From positions 13,967,163 through 14,031,162 of the forward strand of contig CM035808.1 of NCBI GenBank assembly GCA_020466095.1: 64,000 bases of DNA, read 5' to 3'. The number at the start of each line of letters is the position of its first letter. Positions within the stretch are counted from its first letter, which is position 1. The position numbers and the translations under genes are program-made. Origin of the DNA: Chlorops oryzae (lineage: Eukaryota; Arthropoda; Insecta; Diptera; Chloropidae). The notes under the pieces were generated by a model that ran no database searches, was not told where the DNA came from, and worked only from the letters and a program-made list of their open reading frames with translations. This document shows, piece after piece, positions 47,901 to 58,470 of the stretch.

Positions 47901-48201
47901 GGGGACGTTCATGAAAAACGGTAGACTTTTGATCACATATTCTGAATTTTCATTTTAAGTGAGAGTAAATTGAAAATTTAGATATCGATGAAGCGCTAAA
48001 GTAGAAGTATTCGAATATCTCAAAACAAGAAATTTCGACCTAAACTAGTCTTCCATATTGCCGCAGATATGATACCCGAAACCATTAGCTATATATGTTT
48101 CAATATTTTTTTAGAGCAGGTCCCAAACCAACAACATAAGGACAAAGTATGCTGGAGATTTTATGAGCATAGAAGAACTTTATGAGCGGACTTCAGTTCA
48201 A
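44905..48201. other. No gene seen; degenerate repeats
   Basis: A GA run lies at 45364-45383. A decayed dispersed repeat at about 45985-46260 (GTTTGTAACACCCAGAA, then CCGTCTGTC runs) resembles a common fly intergenic repeat seen again in reverse orientation near 49080-49205. Open frames at 46762-47369 have no recognisable family. Confidence 0.35.
46833..46893. repeat. Short dispersed repeat, copy 2 (GC-rich)
   Basis: It shares CCGCAAGGGGA, ACGGG.(T)TGGC..ACCCG and CGGACCCTAGCCAA with 3372-3425. This copy contains a small inverted pair, GACCGTCC / GGACGGT. Class unknown. Confidence 0.55.
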
Positions 48202-48205
48202 TTAA

Positions 48206-48940
48206 GGGGGTCTTCTCATTGAAAACCCGTTTTTTGGACCCTTTTTAAAAAAATTCTTATTTGAAAACGCAAAGAATAATTGAAAACTTTTTTTATTTAT
48301 TGTATTACAAAAGGTTCAAAGTAAATAAAAAAAATTTTTTTGCCTCGATACGTGGGCTGTTCAAAAAGTAATGAGACTTCAAAGTTGGTGGTGAAAAAAA
48401 AGGTGTCGTCACGGCGGCCACGATTCCGGGTCTCCGGAGCGTCCGAAATGAAAAAAAAAACGGGGTTATAATCAGTATAGATGTAATTCTCGGGTGAACC
48501 TCAAGCTTAATTTTGTGATTTTTTTTGACAAAATGGCGGCCATTCAAAAAAAAATTTCAATTTCGGGCTTTTTTTTTTGTAGTTTAGTGTAAAAAAAAAA
48601 ATAGTAAAAAATTTTTTAAAATTATGGTCGAGGTTCACCCGAGAATGGTGACAATTCTGCGTCGATTCCACTTTGTTTCATGAAAATCGGTTCAGTTGAA
48701 CTGGAGATATCATGGCCGCCAGTTCGAAAAACGTGGTTTCGAGATAAACGCGTTTAAAGTTTGAAGCAACGCAAAAATTACTCGTTTTAGCGCAGATCTT
48801 GCTCGACAAAGAAGGCTATATCCTCTAAACTATTTCGAATTTCAAAAAATCCTTTTAGGGGCATATTCACAACTACCCAAGCTATAAATAAATGCAAAAA
48901 AAAAAAAGTCGAAAAAAAAGTTGCTCAATGAGAAGACCCC
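48206..48940. mobile_element. piggyBac-like MITE with TTAA duplication
   Basis: TTAA lies at 48202-48205 and 48941-48944. The termini are GGGGGTCTTCTCATTGA and, on the other strand, GGGGTCTTCTCATTGAGC. An internal inverted pair (ATTCTCGGGTGAACCTC at 48490 and its inverse at about 48630) suggests an older core. No transposase frame. TTAA target choice is characteristic of piggyBac. Confidence 0.8.
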
Positions 48941-48944
48941 TTAA

Positions 48945-50184
48945 TTTATTAAATTGCCCTTTTGCCACGCACGCTTTAGAAACTACTAAGTAGTTAGAAA
49001 TTTGAACGGATGCTTTAGCAGCTGTTCTCGAACCTAATCTTATTCATGTCTGCGCGATTTTCGTCAAGATAGCTTAAATCCTTCGATGAAAGAAAATATA
49101 TATAGTTACAGACAAGCGGACGGACATGGACAAATCGAAATCAATGGTTACATTCTACCGTATAAAAGCAATATGCCCTCAACAAAGAGTGTTTCTGGTA
49201 TAAAAATAATAGGTAATATTTATTAAAAGATCCAAACTTTTTGAACAAGCTCTATGCGTCTTCAACAGGGTAGGTGTATACGCATGCGAATTTTTAACCC
49301 ACCTCCGCTTCTGCGGATATTAATATCATAATATTTATTGAAACTCCGTTTTTGAGAGGAACCAGAGTCAAGTGCACACACTTTTTTCAAGGTCATAAGG
49401 TCATAAAGATTTCTTGACAAATAACTATGTATGACGATATGGCACGGATCTCATGAGGTTGCTCCGCATTTATCTACGTTCAATCGCAACATCCCTGATC
49501 AACACAAGCACACACTAAGTTTAGATGCGTTTATTTATTTATTTATTTTTTGCTTTGAAATCAGTTCATTAATTTTTTTAGTTTTGTTGTTTAAATACAT
49601 ATTTGGATTAAACATCGAATTGGTTTGCTGAAACGATGTGAATTTGGATCAGTAGCATTTATCAAGGCATAAATATTTAATACTAACACACTAATTCATC
49701 GGACGCGAAGGAAAATATTGATTGAAGCTTTTCAGAACCTACAACAATCGAAAGTGATATTTAGAGGAGCATTTGGCAAATTGAAGAGAAGGAGAGAGAG
49801 AGAGGAGAGGGAAAATGTTGCGTAATAGAGAACATTTGTAGATTTGCTGATTGCAAATTAATAGATTTTAATACGATTAAAAGAAAATCTTATATAAAGT
49901 TCTCGTGTCGCAGTGTTTGTTACCAAACTCCTCCGAAGTGGCTGGACCGATTTTTATGAAATTTTTTGTGCATATATGTAGGTTAAAGGTAAAATCGAAT
50001 AAATCCCTCAAAACGGAAAAAAACCCCTCGTTCTGGCATAAGTGCCTTGATTGAAATTTTGGCATGACGCCTATAATTCTCATGTTGTTTGTAAAAATGG
50101 GACACATAAGACTCGCAGAGTTTCTGAAGATTTACGTGTGTAATTTTGTCTTATTTATTGGCTCCATAGATCTAGGGTAGGTTA
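48945..50184. other. No gene seen
   Basis: It contains the reverse-oriented CGGACGGACATGGACAAATCG repeat near 49118 and the AACTCCTCCGAA repeat at 49895-49995. No exon was recognised. Confidence 0.4.
49895..49995. repeat. Degenerate dispersed repeat (AACTCCTCCGAA family), copy 2
   Basis: CCAAACTCCTCCGAAGTGG and GGACCGATTTTTATGAAATT match the copy at 10206-10345 almost base for base. Helitron-like assignment is possible but unproven. Confidence 0.55.
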
Positions 50185-50578
50185 AATAATCGATAGTTCG
50201 ATTATCGATAGTTTCTTTAATCGCTAGCCAACATTATCGGTATGTTCAACAATCGATAGTTTCAATGATCGATATTTTCAACAATCGATATTTACGATAG
50301 TAGTTTCTAGAATTGATATTTTAGATTATCGATAATTTTCATAATCGAAAGATAAATTTTCAAGCGGCTCTCGCCTTATCTAAATAAAGGCATTTTTAGG
50401 AATCTGCCCATTTCAAAAAGAATACAGCCCTCTGTTCACCGCCAGCATCACCTTTCCAATGCTAAAGTAAATGTCCATGAATCAAAACTATCGATAGTCT
50501 TCAAAAACCATCGATGTTTTCGATAGTTTGAAACAATCGATAGTATCGATAGTGCTATTGATTGTGTTTCTCCAGCTC
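50185..50578. mobile_element. Fragment of the ATCGATAGT-rich hAT-like family
   Basis: Many ATCGATAGT/ATCGATATT repeats, with a right end TTTCTCCAGCTCT that matches the terminus of the element at 25941-27250. The matching left end is missing, so it is truncated or decayed. Confidence 0.65.
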
Positions 50579-50609
50579 TGACTTTCTACGCACATGATGC
50601 ATCGGTAGG

Positions 50610-50731
50610 GGAGGCAAGGAAGAAGAGGAAAGAGAGAGCAGAACAACAGAGAGACGAAGAGAGAGAAGAGAGGAAAGAGAGAGGAAGAAAGAGAGAGAGA
50701 GAGAGAGAGGAGAGAGAGGAGAGAGAGAGAG

Positions 50732-50765
<34 letters not shown>

Positions 50766-50815
50766 GAGAAGAGAAGAGAAGGAGGAGAAAGAGAGAGAAG
50801 AGAAAAGGAGAAGCT
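50610..50815. repeat. (GA)n-rich simple repeat, about 200 bp
   Basis: Long purine-rich GAGAGA/GGAGAGA array. Confidence 0.95.
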
Positions 50816-51641
50816 CCTACTCGTGGCGTGCGAAGAAAAGAGACGACTGTTTGTTAAACTTTCCCGAAAAATCTGGGCTTCCTTTCTTTCTCATGCATTC
50901 AAATGGAGTTAAGCAATGAAATTACCTCATTTCTGCTCAAAATGGCTGTGACGGGTATGACCTTTAGGACCGTTTTGCGTGGAATTGCCCACATGACATA
51001 TTAAAAAAATTGGTGAAACACTTTTATTTCAGTAATTGGTTTCATTAAGGCTTCAAATTAATTATATATTGTTTTTCATAAAAATTTACCATTTCTTTGT
51101 CAGAAACCATAAATGGGGGGTGAAACCTAAGTTTTATCTCCCCTTATTTCTATACAAGATTTTATTTCACTGAATTGTTATAAGCCCAATGAAAATTAAG
51201 GAGCAGCATTCCAAAAGTAGGTGACATAATAGAGCAAATGTCACTAGTTTCAGTGTTAACTGTTGTCTTCTTAATTACATGCCCATATAAAATGTCAATA
51301 AATATGAAGTTTAATGTGGAGTCCGGATTATATTAGTATGTCACGAGCACTGATGCCAGAGACACTAGCAAAAGAATGACTCCTGCAATGGCGGCATTTC
51401 CTGCAGGGCAGCTGAATTTATTTAAGAGTAGGCATATCCAAAAAAGAACTTACAATATTTGCACAAAAGCGTATTCCTCGACGCAATTGTGTTGATCAAC
51501 ACATTGTTGATCCGATCCATACACGAAGTGGCAGCAAGGCATTAAAATAGTTTCGATTTTTTTTTAGAACAGTTCAATAATGTTTAAATACATACATACA
51601 TACATTCATATGTACATACATTTCAGTTAAGCGAGAAATAA
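50816..51641. other. No gene seen
   Basis: AT-rich unique-looking sequence with TACATACA repeats near 51595. Nothing bounded was recognised. Confidence 0.4.
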
Positions 51642-51924
51642 CCCTGCAGTAATATGGACTGACCCAAGTGTAGCCTTCGGTCAGTCCTTCATGTTACCAG
51701 AGCTAGTCCCCTCATAATTCCATTTCTAATGTATTCAACTGACCATTTTAACATGGACCTGTCATTGGATAGGGACTAATCAGCAAAACGCCTGACCTTA
51801 GGTCAGATTTTTTGGCTCAATTGTCGTAATTTTGTCTGGTTTTAGGATAGTCAACTAAGGAAAATAAATAAGCAATTTCTTATATTGTACATATGTATAT
51901 TCTAAGTTGAAGAAAGTGTCATTT

Positions 51925-52200
51925 TCAGACTACCCTTGAACTGCCATAATATAACCGGTAGGTATGTATGCCAGTTTTAAGTTTATCCGGATCGTATGTA
52001 TCCCTTGCCGATTGCCATATAAAATTTGGTTTCTGTTCGCCAATGATCTGCTTTGAAAATCCACTGAAATTGCAGATCTCATTCTCATCGACTTTGGCAC
52101 GAGCTTTTAACACTTTCAATTCACGTAAACTTATACTAGCAACTAAATCTTCCGGTTCGTTTACAATATCCTCGGGTTCCTTTTTTTCATACGATTCAGT
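51925..52200 (-). pseudogene. Captured protein-coding fragment of unknown family
   Basis: The minus-strand frame runs from the last minisatellite unit (TESYEKKEPE) through DIVNEPEDLVASISLREL and KVLKARAKVDENEICNFSGF to RLYYGSSRVV and a TGA at 51927-51925. Unlike other open frames in the window, it has balanced composition, acidic/basic patches and no low-complexity bias over about 80 residues. I do not recognise the protein. No ATG, promoter or upstream exon is visible: the frame simply emerges from the repeat. It lies entirely within a transposable element, so I read it as the 3' end of a host or transposon gene picked up by the element. It could instead be the terminal exon of an unannotated gene. 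Confidence 0.5.
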
Positions 52201-52636
52201 TCGGGTTCCTTTTTTTTCATACGAATCAGTGCGGGTTCCTTTTTTTCATACGATTCAGTGCGGGTTCCATTTTTTTCATACGATTCAGTGCGGGTTCCTT
52301 TTTTTTCATACGATTCAGTGCGGGTTCCTTTTTTTTCATACGATTCAGTGCGGGTTCCTTTTTTTCATAAGGATCAGTGAGGGTTCCTTTTTTTTCATAA
52401 GAATCAGTGCGGGTTCCTTTTTTTTCATACGATTCAGTGCGGGTCTTTTTATGATCAGGCGGGTTCCTTTTTTTCATACGATTCAGTGCGGGTTCCTTTT
52501 TTTCATAAGAATCAGTGCGGGTTCCTTTTTTTTCATCAGAATCAGTGCGGGTTCCTTTTTTTCATACGATTCAGTGCGGGTTCCTTTTTTTCATCAGAAT
52601 CAGTGCGGGTTCCTTTTTTTCATACGATTCAGTGTA
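52174..52636 (+). repeat. 30-bp minisatellite, about 15 units
   Basis: The unit on the plus strand is GGGTTCC, a T-run, then CATACGATTCAGTGC. Variants have CATAAGAATCAG or CATCAGAATCAG. One unit near 52443-52460 is degenerate. On the minus strand a unit encodes the decapeptide ESYEKKGTRT, and the T-run length varies, so the frame drifts. The repeat abuts, and its sequence is part of, the captured coding fragment. Confidence 0.95.
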
Positions 52637-52688
52637 CCGGTCAAAGGCCAGTCCTTCTTAGGAAAATGGCCGGCTCATTACTGCAGGG

Positions 52689-53327
52689 AATTAAATAAAA
52701 ACCTCGCGAGAGACAACAACACAAAACGAAAACAAAAAACTCACGCACTGTGTACGTTCACGAGTACAAAAGTACATACATACACATGTATATACGAACA
52801 TATTTACCATATAGAACATATTTACTAAAAGTCTAAGAGAGTGTGTATTTCAAAAAAAATCAACATTGGCAGCAGGGGGTTAAATGAATATGACACCACA
52901 TGAGCGTAGGCAAAATTTGACGAAGGGGCGTTTAAGGGGACAGCCAAAGTACATACATACATACATATTTAGTTATCATTGGCATTCTATGAAATCTAGA
53001 TGAGAGCAATTAACCTCGTTTTACCCCCTGGATTTTCATAGAACGTACTGGACTGCAGCGGACAATTCTTCTCATGCAATAACAAAGAAAATGCCTTCCG
53101 TCATTATTTCAATTTTAATTCTAATTTATACTTTTGCTCTTACAATTTTGTATCGTCAATAATTTTTGTTCACTTTTTTATTTCACTTTTAAACGGTATA
53201 GGTATGTATTGTGTAATCAATTTGTTCCTTCATTTTATTACTTACCATTTACTGATGGTATTTATTTGTTCAACATATTGTTGCTTCTTTTCGGAGAAGA
53301 ATCTTAGTTATTTCCTTGTTTGCAAAT
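52689..53327. other. No gene seen
   Basis: AT-rich sequence with TACATACATAC repeats. No bounded element. Confidence 0.4.
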
Positions 53328-53643
53328 TACAGTGAAACCTGTTTAACTGACATCTCAATGGATCCAGAAATTTTTTCCCACTTTAGGAAGCTTTTTTTTT
53401 TATTTACCCAGTTTATCAATTTTTAAGTACTTTTCATCACATGTTTATTGAACAAACTCATACATACATAGAACTGATAAACAAAGTGGGTATGGAAGAA
53501 ATTTGATTCTCTGTGAAAAATCGTGTCATAACGTGACTTCAACTGATAAATTGTCTCATATGATTGAATAATATTTTAAGCGAATAGGGCTGTTGGGCTT
53601 AGAAGTCGCAATGCACGGCCCCAGTTAAGCAGACTTCACTGTA
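53328..53643. mobile_element. TA-flanked pogo-like MITE, 316 bp
   Basis: The left end TACAGTGAAACCTGTTTAAC is mirrored by a right end whose complement reads TACAGTGAAGTCTGCTTAAC. Both TA flanks are present. AT-rich interior, no coding region. Confidence 0.8.
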
Positions 53644-54092
53644 TGTATGTATGTACTTCATACACACTTTTAAATCAGTTTGGATCTTTTTTTTTTCTTT
53701 TTCTCGATATTTTAATTTTAATTTAATTTTTTTTTTTTTTTTTGTTTATTTTCTGTTTTCCAATAACGATTTCGGTTTAAATACGCTCATCCGCACATTT
53801 CCTACGATTGGTACGAATGAATGAACGAAAGAAGAAAATAAAAACGGCCCACGTTGGTTTGTTTATTTTTGTTGTTGCACGTTTTTGTCTTATTTCGCAA
53901 TGCAATATTGCCACTCTTTGGAACAAAGAACTCTGGAAAAAAAATAACACGAAACGTTAAAAACCCAAGCTTACATACAAAGAATAAATTTGCTGTTCAA
54001 AAAACATCATTATTTCTTGCATATTTATATGGAATATCAAAATTTATTTAAAATTAACACGTGCTCTCTTGAATTGTTTCTTTTTTATCTAG

Positions 54093-54207
54093 ATGGCAAG
54101 GCCAATTCATGCCAAACATGTGCTAGACAGGGCTGTCTTAGAGATAATAGGGCATCAGCAGGGTTCATATCGACCATGGTATGGTCTACTCAATGGTGTG
54201 GTGAATA
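54093..54207 (+). CDS. Possible terminal exon of an unidentified plus-strand gene
   Basis: A strong acceptor (TTTCTTTTTTATCTAG) precedes 54093. The frame that follows reads MARPIHAKHVLDRAVLEIIG, then HQQGSYRPWYGLLNGVVNK and a TAA at 54207-54209, overlapping an AATAAATAAA string that could serve as polyadenylation signal. Composition is protein-like and unlike the surrounding AT-rich sequence. Against it: the exon is short, a second frame is also open, no upstream exon was found and I recognise no family. Confidence 0.3.
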
Positions 54208-54209
54208 AA

Positions 54210-55191
54210 TAAATGCCGTGACTTCACGAGTAGTCGGTTTTTGTTTTGTATTTCGAGAGTCAGATACACGAAAAATGTCTCGAAAACTTCCCTTTTAAAT
54301 GTATGAGAAAGAAAAAGAAGCACATATTATTCCGGGACATTTGACAAACAACCGTCTCTTTTCTTCGCACGTCTTCCTCTGTTTAAATGTTAAAATTCGA
54401 CGACGGGTGACGTCACGGTAAGAGAAAATGGCGATTGTCTTTCGAATATGCACACCTTATACATTCTTTTCACAATGGATTTAAACTATACTGCGATCGA
54501 AGATTTCAACTATTTTTTTTTTTAAACTTCATTCTCTCCACCAATATTCGATTGAAAGTTATCACATTTACGGGTAAGATCATCAATGAAAGGGAAGAAG
54601 TGACATTTTCATTCCTTAAGAGTGCTTTTCCTAATGATATTGGTATGGAAATGTCTTATATGACAGTATCTTTTCACAAGGAATTGAGTGCAACTTATAT
54701 TTTTCTCAGTTGAGTAAGAAATACCCGCGGAAATTCCTGGCTATTTCGCCTATATTCTCCCATTTACGTGTGACGGAAAGAATCCGTGTATAAAACTAGT
54801 GAGTAACCTAGATTAATACGCGTATCTGGCTTGCTGGGATGGAGCCGAAATGAGGCCTTAGCTTAAGGTGCAAACAATGACAAACCGTTCGAATTTTCAA
54901 TGATTTTCTTTTTGCAAGCCGCTTGAGTTTGCTTTAGGGGCCAATATTACCAAGCATATTTAGAATATTTGTAAATAAAAAATATTTCATTTTCAATATC
55001 GCAATATATCAAGTATAGAAATTTATGGCAGCACTGTCTACTGCCAACGCTGCGAGTCCATTACATTTCGGATCGTTACCTTCTCCATCAATCTTTTAAG
55101 ACTTCCTTATCTTTCAATTGTTTCAAATCAATTTTGTAGCGAAGAAATATAAAATTCGAAACAGATTTTTAAAATTATCAATATTTATCGT
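54210..55191. other. No gene seen
   Basis: AT-rich spacer between the possible plus-strand exon and the 3' end of PRPF38B. An open frame at 54435-54713 is unrecognised. Confidence 0.4.
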
Positions 55192-55211
55192 TTTATTCAA
55201 TCAACTTTATT
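55192..55211 (-). terminator. Polyadenylation signals of PRPF38B
   Basis: Two AATAAA hexamers on the minus strand (55206-55211 and 55192-55197) lie about 255-275 bases beyond the PRPF38B stop codon. They are the first canonical signals downstream, so transcription probably ends near 55170-55190. Confidence 0.5.
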
Positions 55212-55465
55212 GTTCATGGAAATAGGGTTTCGTAAAAGTAAAAGGAGAAATTATTCAAAATAAAAAAAAAAACGTTCAAAGTTAATAGAAAAACAAGAGA
55301 GTAGCTTTCCTGAGTTAAAACAAAATCCTTTGCTGCATTGTGTACTGAGAGAAGTGTTTTTTTTTTTTTTTTAAGCTTAAAAAGTTAATAAATTCTATTG
55401 TTTTTTAAGTCAACGATAAACATAAAAAGCGTTAATTCTGCATGAAACAGACTTTGAAAATTCCA

Positions 55466-57214
55466 TCAATATCGCCTTTCGCGATTCTCGTATTTTTCAC
55501 GTGTATTGTCCCTGTCTCTTTCATATTCACGTTCCTTTCGTTCATGTCGTCGACGGCTTCGGCTTCGACTTTCGCTGCGGCTACGACTGCGCGAACGATG
55601 CTTGTGTTTCCCCTTCTTTTTATGTTTTTGACGTGGACGATCTCGCTCTCGTTCGCTATCACGGCCGTTTGGTGATCTTGAAACATCACGACGCCGATAC
55701 CTCGAATCGTTTGCAACATCATCGGGATAGAAACCCCGATCATCGTGCTCTGTACGATAGGTGCTCCCAACAGCGGCACGACTTGTTGACGACTGTGCAT
55801 ACTGTAAACGTGTTGAACGATGTGACGTTGGCCGTTCATAGTCTTCTTCCTCGTAGGCAACACCACCTCTGGATCCACCACCACCACCAGCAGCGGCAGC
55901 AGCAGCAGCAGCAGCATTAGCACTAGCAGCGGCGGCAGATGATGCTGCCAAAGCACTGCGAGGGCAATTTAGTTGATTTATACTAATACGATGCTCACGG
56001 CAATACAATTCAATTTTCTTTTCGATTTGTTTTTGTATTGGCACAGGAATGCGCGGAAATAGGGTTGCACACCATTCCAGTTTTGTTAGAAACGAGTACA
56101 CTACTTGTCCCATGGTCATTGTCTAAGAAGGGTATATTTAGATTAAAACAAATATGTTCTTGCGCTTTTACTATTGTGTTTTTCGATCATACAAGTAACT
56201 CACCTGGCCGCCGCCAGCTTTAATATCGATCTCTTCCTCATCTTGTAGGTAATCTTCATACCAGTCATACAGGTCAGCTGGTGGTTGTGTGTATCGTAGG
56301 TACATGAAGCCTTTTTGGTATAGAATATCAAATGAAAGAAGACAAAAATATATTTTTAGTCAAAATTGTCTTTTGCAGTTCAGTTCAATTGAAACTTTCT
56401 CATATTTTTTTTTTTTTTTTGCAAAACATTTCAAGCCAGTGTCAGTGAAAATGTAAAAAAATTAAATAAATAAATAAATTAATTAAAAAAAGGCGTAATG
56501 AGTGTTGTGCACACACATTTACTTACCACCTACCTAGAGCTCGTATATACGGTGAATCTGTATGATTCAATAGACCATTCATTTGTTTCCGTGTTAATTT
56601 AAGCGTATACAGTTTGTATAATAAGCAGTATGCAGTCGAAACAATGCCACCAGCTCCAACACCGCGTACCTGTAATAGCAGAAAATATTGAAAAAGCATT
56701 ATTAGATTACAGTTTTTAGATCTTTCAAAGAGCTTTCTCTAAAACGACAAGCTACATTTCGTAACTCACTCCGCCACACATTCCAGTCTGACCGGAGGTT
56801 TTTCGCGAACCTCGCTCCCACGGTTCCATGTGCTTGACTTGGTAGTATATCTCATCAACAACTTCATGGTATGTCTTCAATTTAAACAATTGTACTGAAA
56901 AGAAAGTTATTGCGATATTAGCATCGGTCATCATCAGCCGAAACTGTTACTGTAACTGTACTTTTGAAATAGCTTGAACCCTGTATATTAGCAAGTATTA
57001 GAGGATTCAAGTTCATCGTTGCTTCGTTGCCCCATATTGGAAGTGTATTATGCTGTTTCCCAGCCTTCTTCGAAGGTCCAGCTTGTTGTTGATGGTACTC
57101 TGCGGAGAAAAGCGCGCGCACAAATGAGTGTTAAACACATGTAAATCATCGAGAAAGTGTCAATTTGGCATTTTCGTTATCGTTTTCGACACACACTACC
57201 TTACCTTCGTCCAT
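55466..57214 (-). CDS. PRPF38B: Pre-mRNA-splicing factor 38B, complete, six exons
   Basis: Exons: 57214-57205, 57099-56962, 56894-56770, 56669-56534, 56310-56204, 56122-55466, joined with GT-AG borders and all phases consistent (390 codons plus stop). The protein starts MDEEYHQQQAG, then has LPIWGNEATMNLNPLILANI, FKLKTYHEVVDEIYYQV, SRKTSGQTGMCGGVRGVG, NHTDSPYIRAL, a GGGQTMTMGQ turn and FLTKLEWCATLFPRIPVP. These blocks are the PRP38 domain. An alanine/glycine tract and an Arg/Ser- and Arg/Glu-rich tail (KHRSRSRSRSESRSRSRR) follow. Known: PRP38-domain proteins act in the nucleus at spliceosome activation, and PRPF38B adds an RS-type tail. The first exon codes only ten bases. The intact frame and multiple introns argue for a functional gene, not a retrocopy. 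The 5' neighbour is a hAT-like MITE starting 325 bp upstream of the ATG. Confidence 0.95.
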
Positions 57215-57538
57215 TGTGTTTTTGGGTATTTTGGCTTACTGTGCTCACATTAATAGTTTTCGCTTGTGATAAAAGGAAACGCTTCAATTGAAATCGCAAG
57301 CTTCAGATCGAATATCTTGTTCATATATTCAGCAAAACGTTTACACGAAAACTAAGCCGCAGCTGTTGGTGATGTACAATTTCAAAAGATTGACAAATAC
57401 GCGAGTACTCATTTTAGTGCTGCCGTATCCAATCCAGCGCTGCCACTAAATTATTTTTTCCCCAGTAAAATTCGTACGAAAAATCTGATCAAAGTATGAG
57501 CTGTTATGCACGAGTTTGTTGGACGGCGGTGTAGAGAT
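57215..57538 (-). promoter_or_regulatory. Probable PRPF38B promoter and 5' UTR interval
   Basis: Only 324 bases separate the start codon from the nearest transposon insertion. There is no clear TATA box. The transcription start cannot be placed, but the basal promoter is probably within or close to this interval. Confidence 0.4.
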
Positions 57539-58036
57539 TAGTGTTGCAACGGATAGTCTATCCGGCCGAATGCCGGATATCCGGCCGCCGAGATATTTAA
57601 TTTTTTTTGTTATATATTTTTCGTTTTTAAAGTCATATTGAATGATCTTGAGCGCTGCCATTTGGTAGAAAAAATTTTGAACGTTATTTTTTGACTCAGC
57701 ACACTTTTTAGTAATGATTGTTTCGATCGGTTGCACCGAACTGCAATAAAAAATGTTAGCGGAACTGCATCCGGTTTCCGCCCATCGCTCCATTTTCAAA
57801 TCTGCATTCGAAATACAAATACAATATAGCAAATGTTAAATGTGAGGAATCCGGCGGTCGGATTTTTGTTTTATTTTATTTGTTTCTTTATTTCGAATTT
57901 CACGTTGCACAGGTTTCCACAGTTTCACATCTGCAGTTACAGTTTGCCACAGTTTCCCACAGTTTGCCGCAGTTTCCGGTATCCGGCCGGATACCAAATT
58001 TAAGGCTGGATAGGCCGGATATCCGTTGCATTTCTA
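57539..58036. mobile_element. hAT-like MITE with CCGGATATCCGGCC arms
   Basis: The termini TAGTGTTGCAACGGATA and, on the other strand, TAGAAATGCAACGGATA are inverted repeats. The flanks GTAGAGAT and GTAGATAT are an 8-bp TSD with one change. The inner arms repeat ATCCGGCCG/CGGCCGGAT. ACAGTTTCCCACAGTTTGCC repeats occur near the right end. No coding region. It lies just upstream of PRPF38B. Confidence 0.85.
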
Positions 58037-58470
58037 GTAGATATGTAAGCGGGGTAGACGAAAGACGCAAGGGCGGCGCATTTCATGCGTTTTTTTTGAC
58101 ATTTGCTTTGCTCGCTTTCGCATAGGTTGAACTTTTGCAAGCAATCAAAGGCAATTGGCCGTCGAATCATCTAAAAAGTGCAAGTACAAAGTCTCAACGT
58201 GTCTAAGCAGTAAAGGATACACACAGTCCCATCCATTGTACAATGCGTTGGATCAGCGGTTGTAATTGAGTTCGACTCATACATTCCAGAGTATTGTACA
58301 ACCTTCAATCTAACTTCACTTTTTTTTTATATTATTTTTATTATTTGCGACTGTCACATTCGTAGAAATAAAACTGACTGAAGTTGATACAACATCGCTA
58401 CAAACGATAGAATATCCCATCACGATAGAATATTTAGAGCAAAAAAACTTGCTTCTTCAGGAAGTAAAAG

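Larger units (their letters stand above)
51642..52688. mobile_element. CCCTGCAG-family element, copy Z, carrying a gene-like fragment
   Basis: The termini are CCCTGCAGTAATATGGACTG and, on the other strand, CCCTGCAGTAATGAGCCGGC. The left subterminal sequence shares motifs with copies X (18557) and Y (21186). Instead of tRNA-like modules, the centre holds a protein-like minus-strand frame (51925-52200) fused to a 30-bp minisatellite (52174-52636). No clear TSD. Resembles a Pack-type element that has captured host sequence. Confidence 0.65.

Noticed and set aside
52174..52636. CRISPR-like array of about 30-bp repeats
   Set aside because: The units are directly adjacent with no unique spacers. 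It is a minisatellite in a eukaryotic genome.
55432..55956. Separate 174-residue gene overlapping PRPF38B
   Set aside because: It is another frame of the RS-tail exon of PRPF38B. The PRPF38B frame matches the family across all exons.
55466..57214. PRPF38B as a processed pseudogene
   Set aside because: Five introns with correct borders and phases and an intact frame argue for the real gene.
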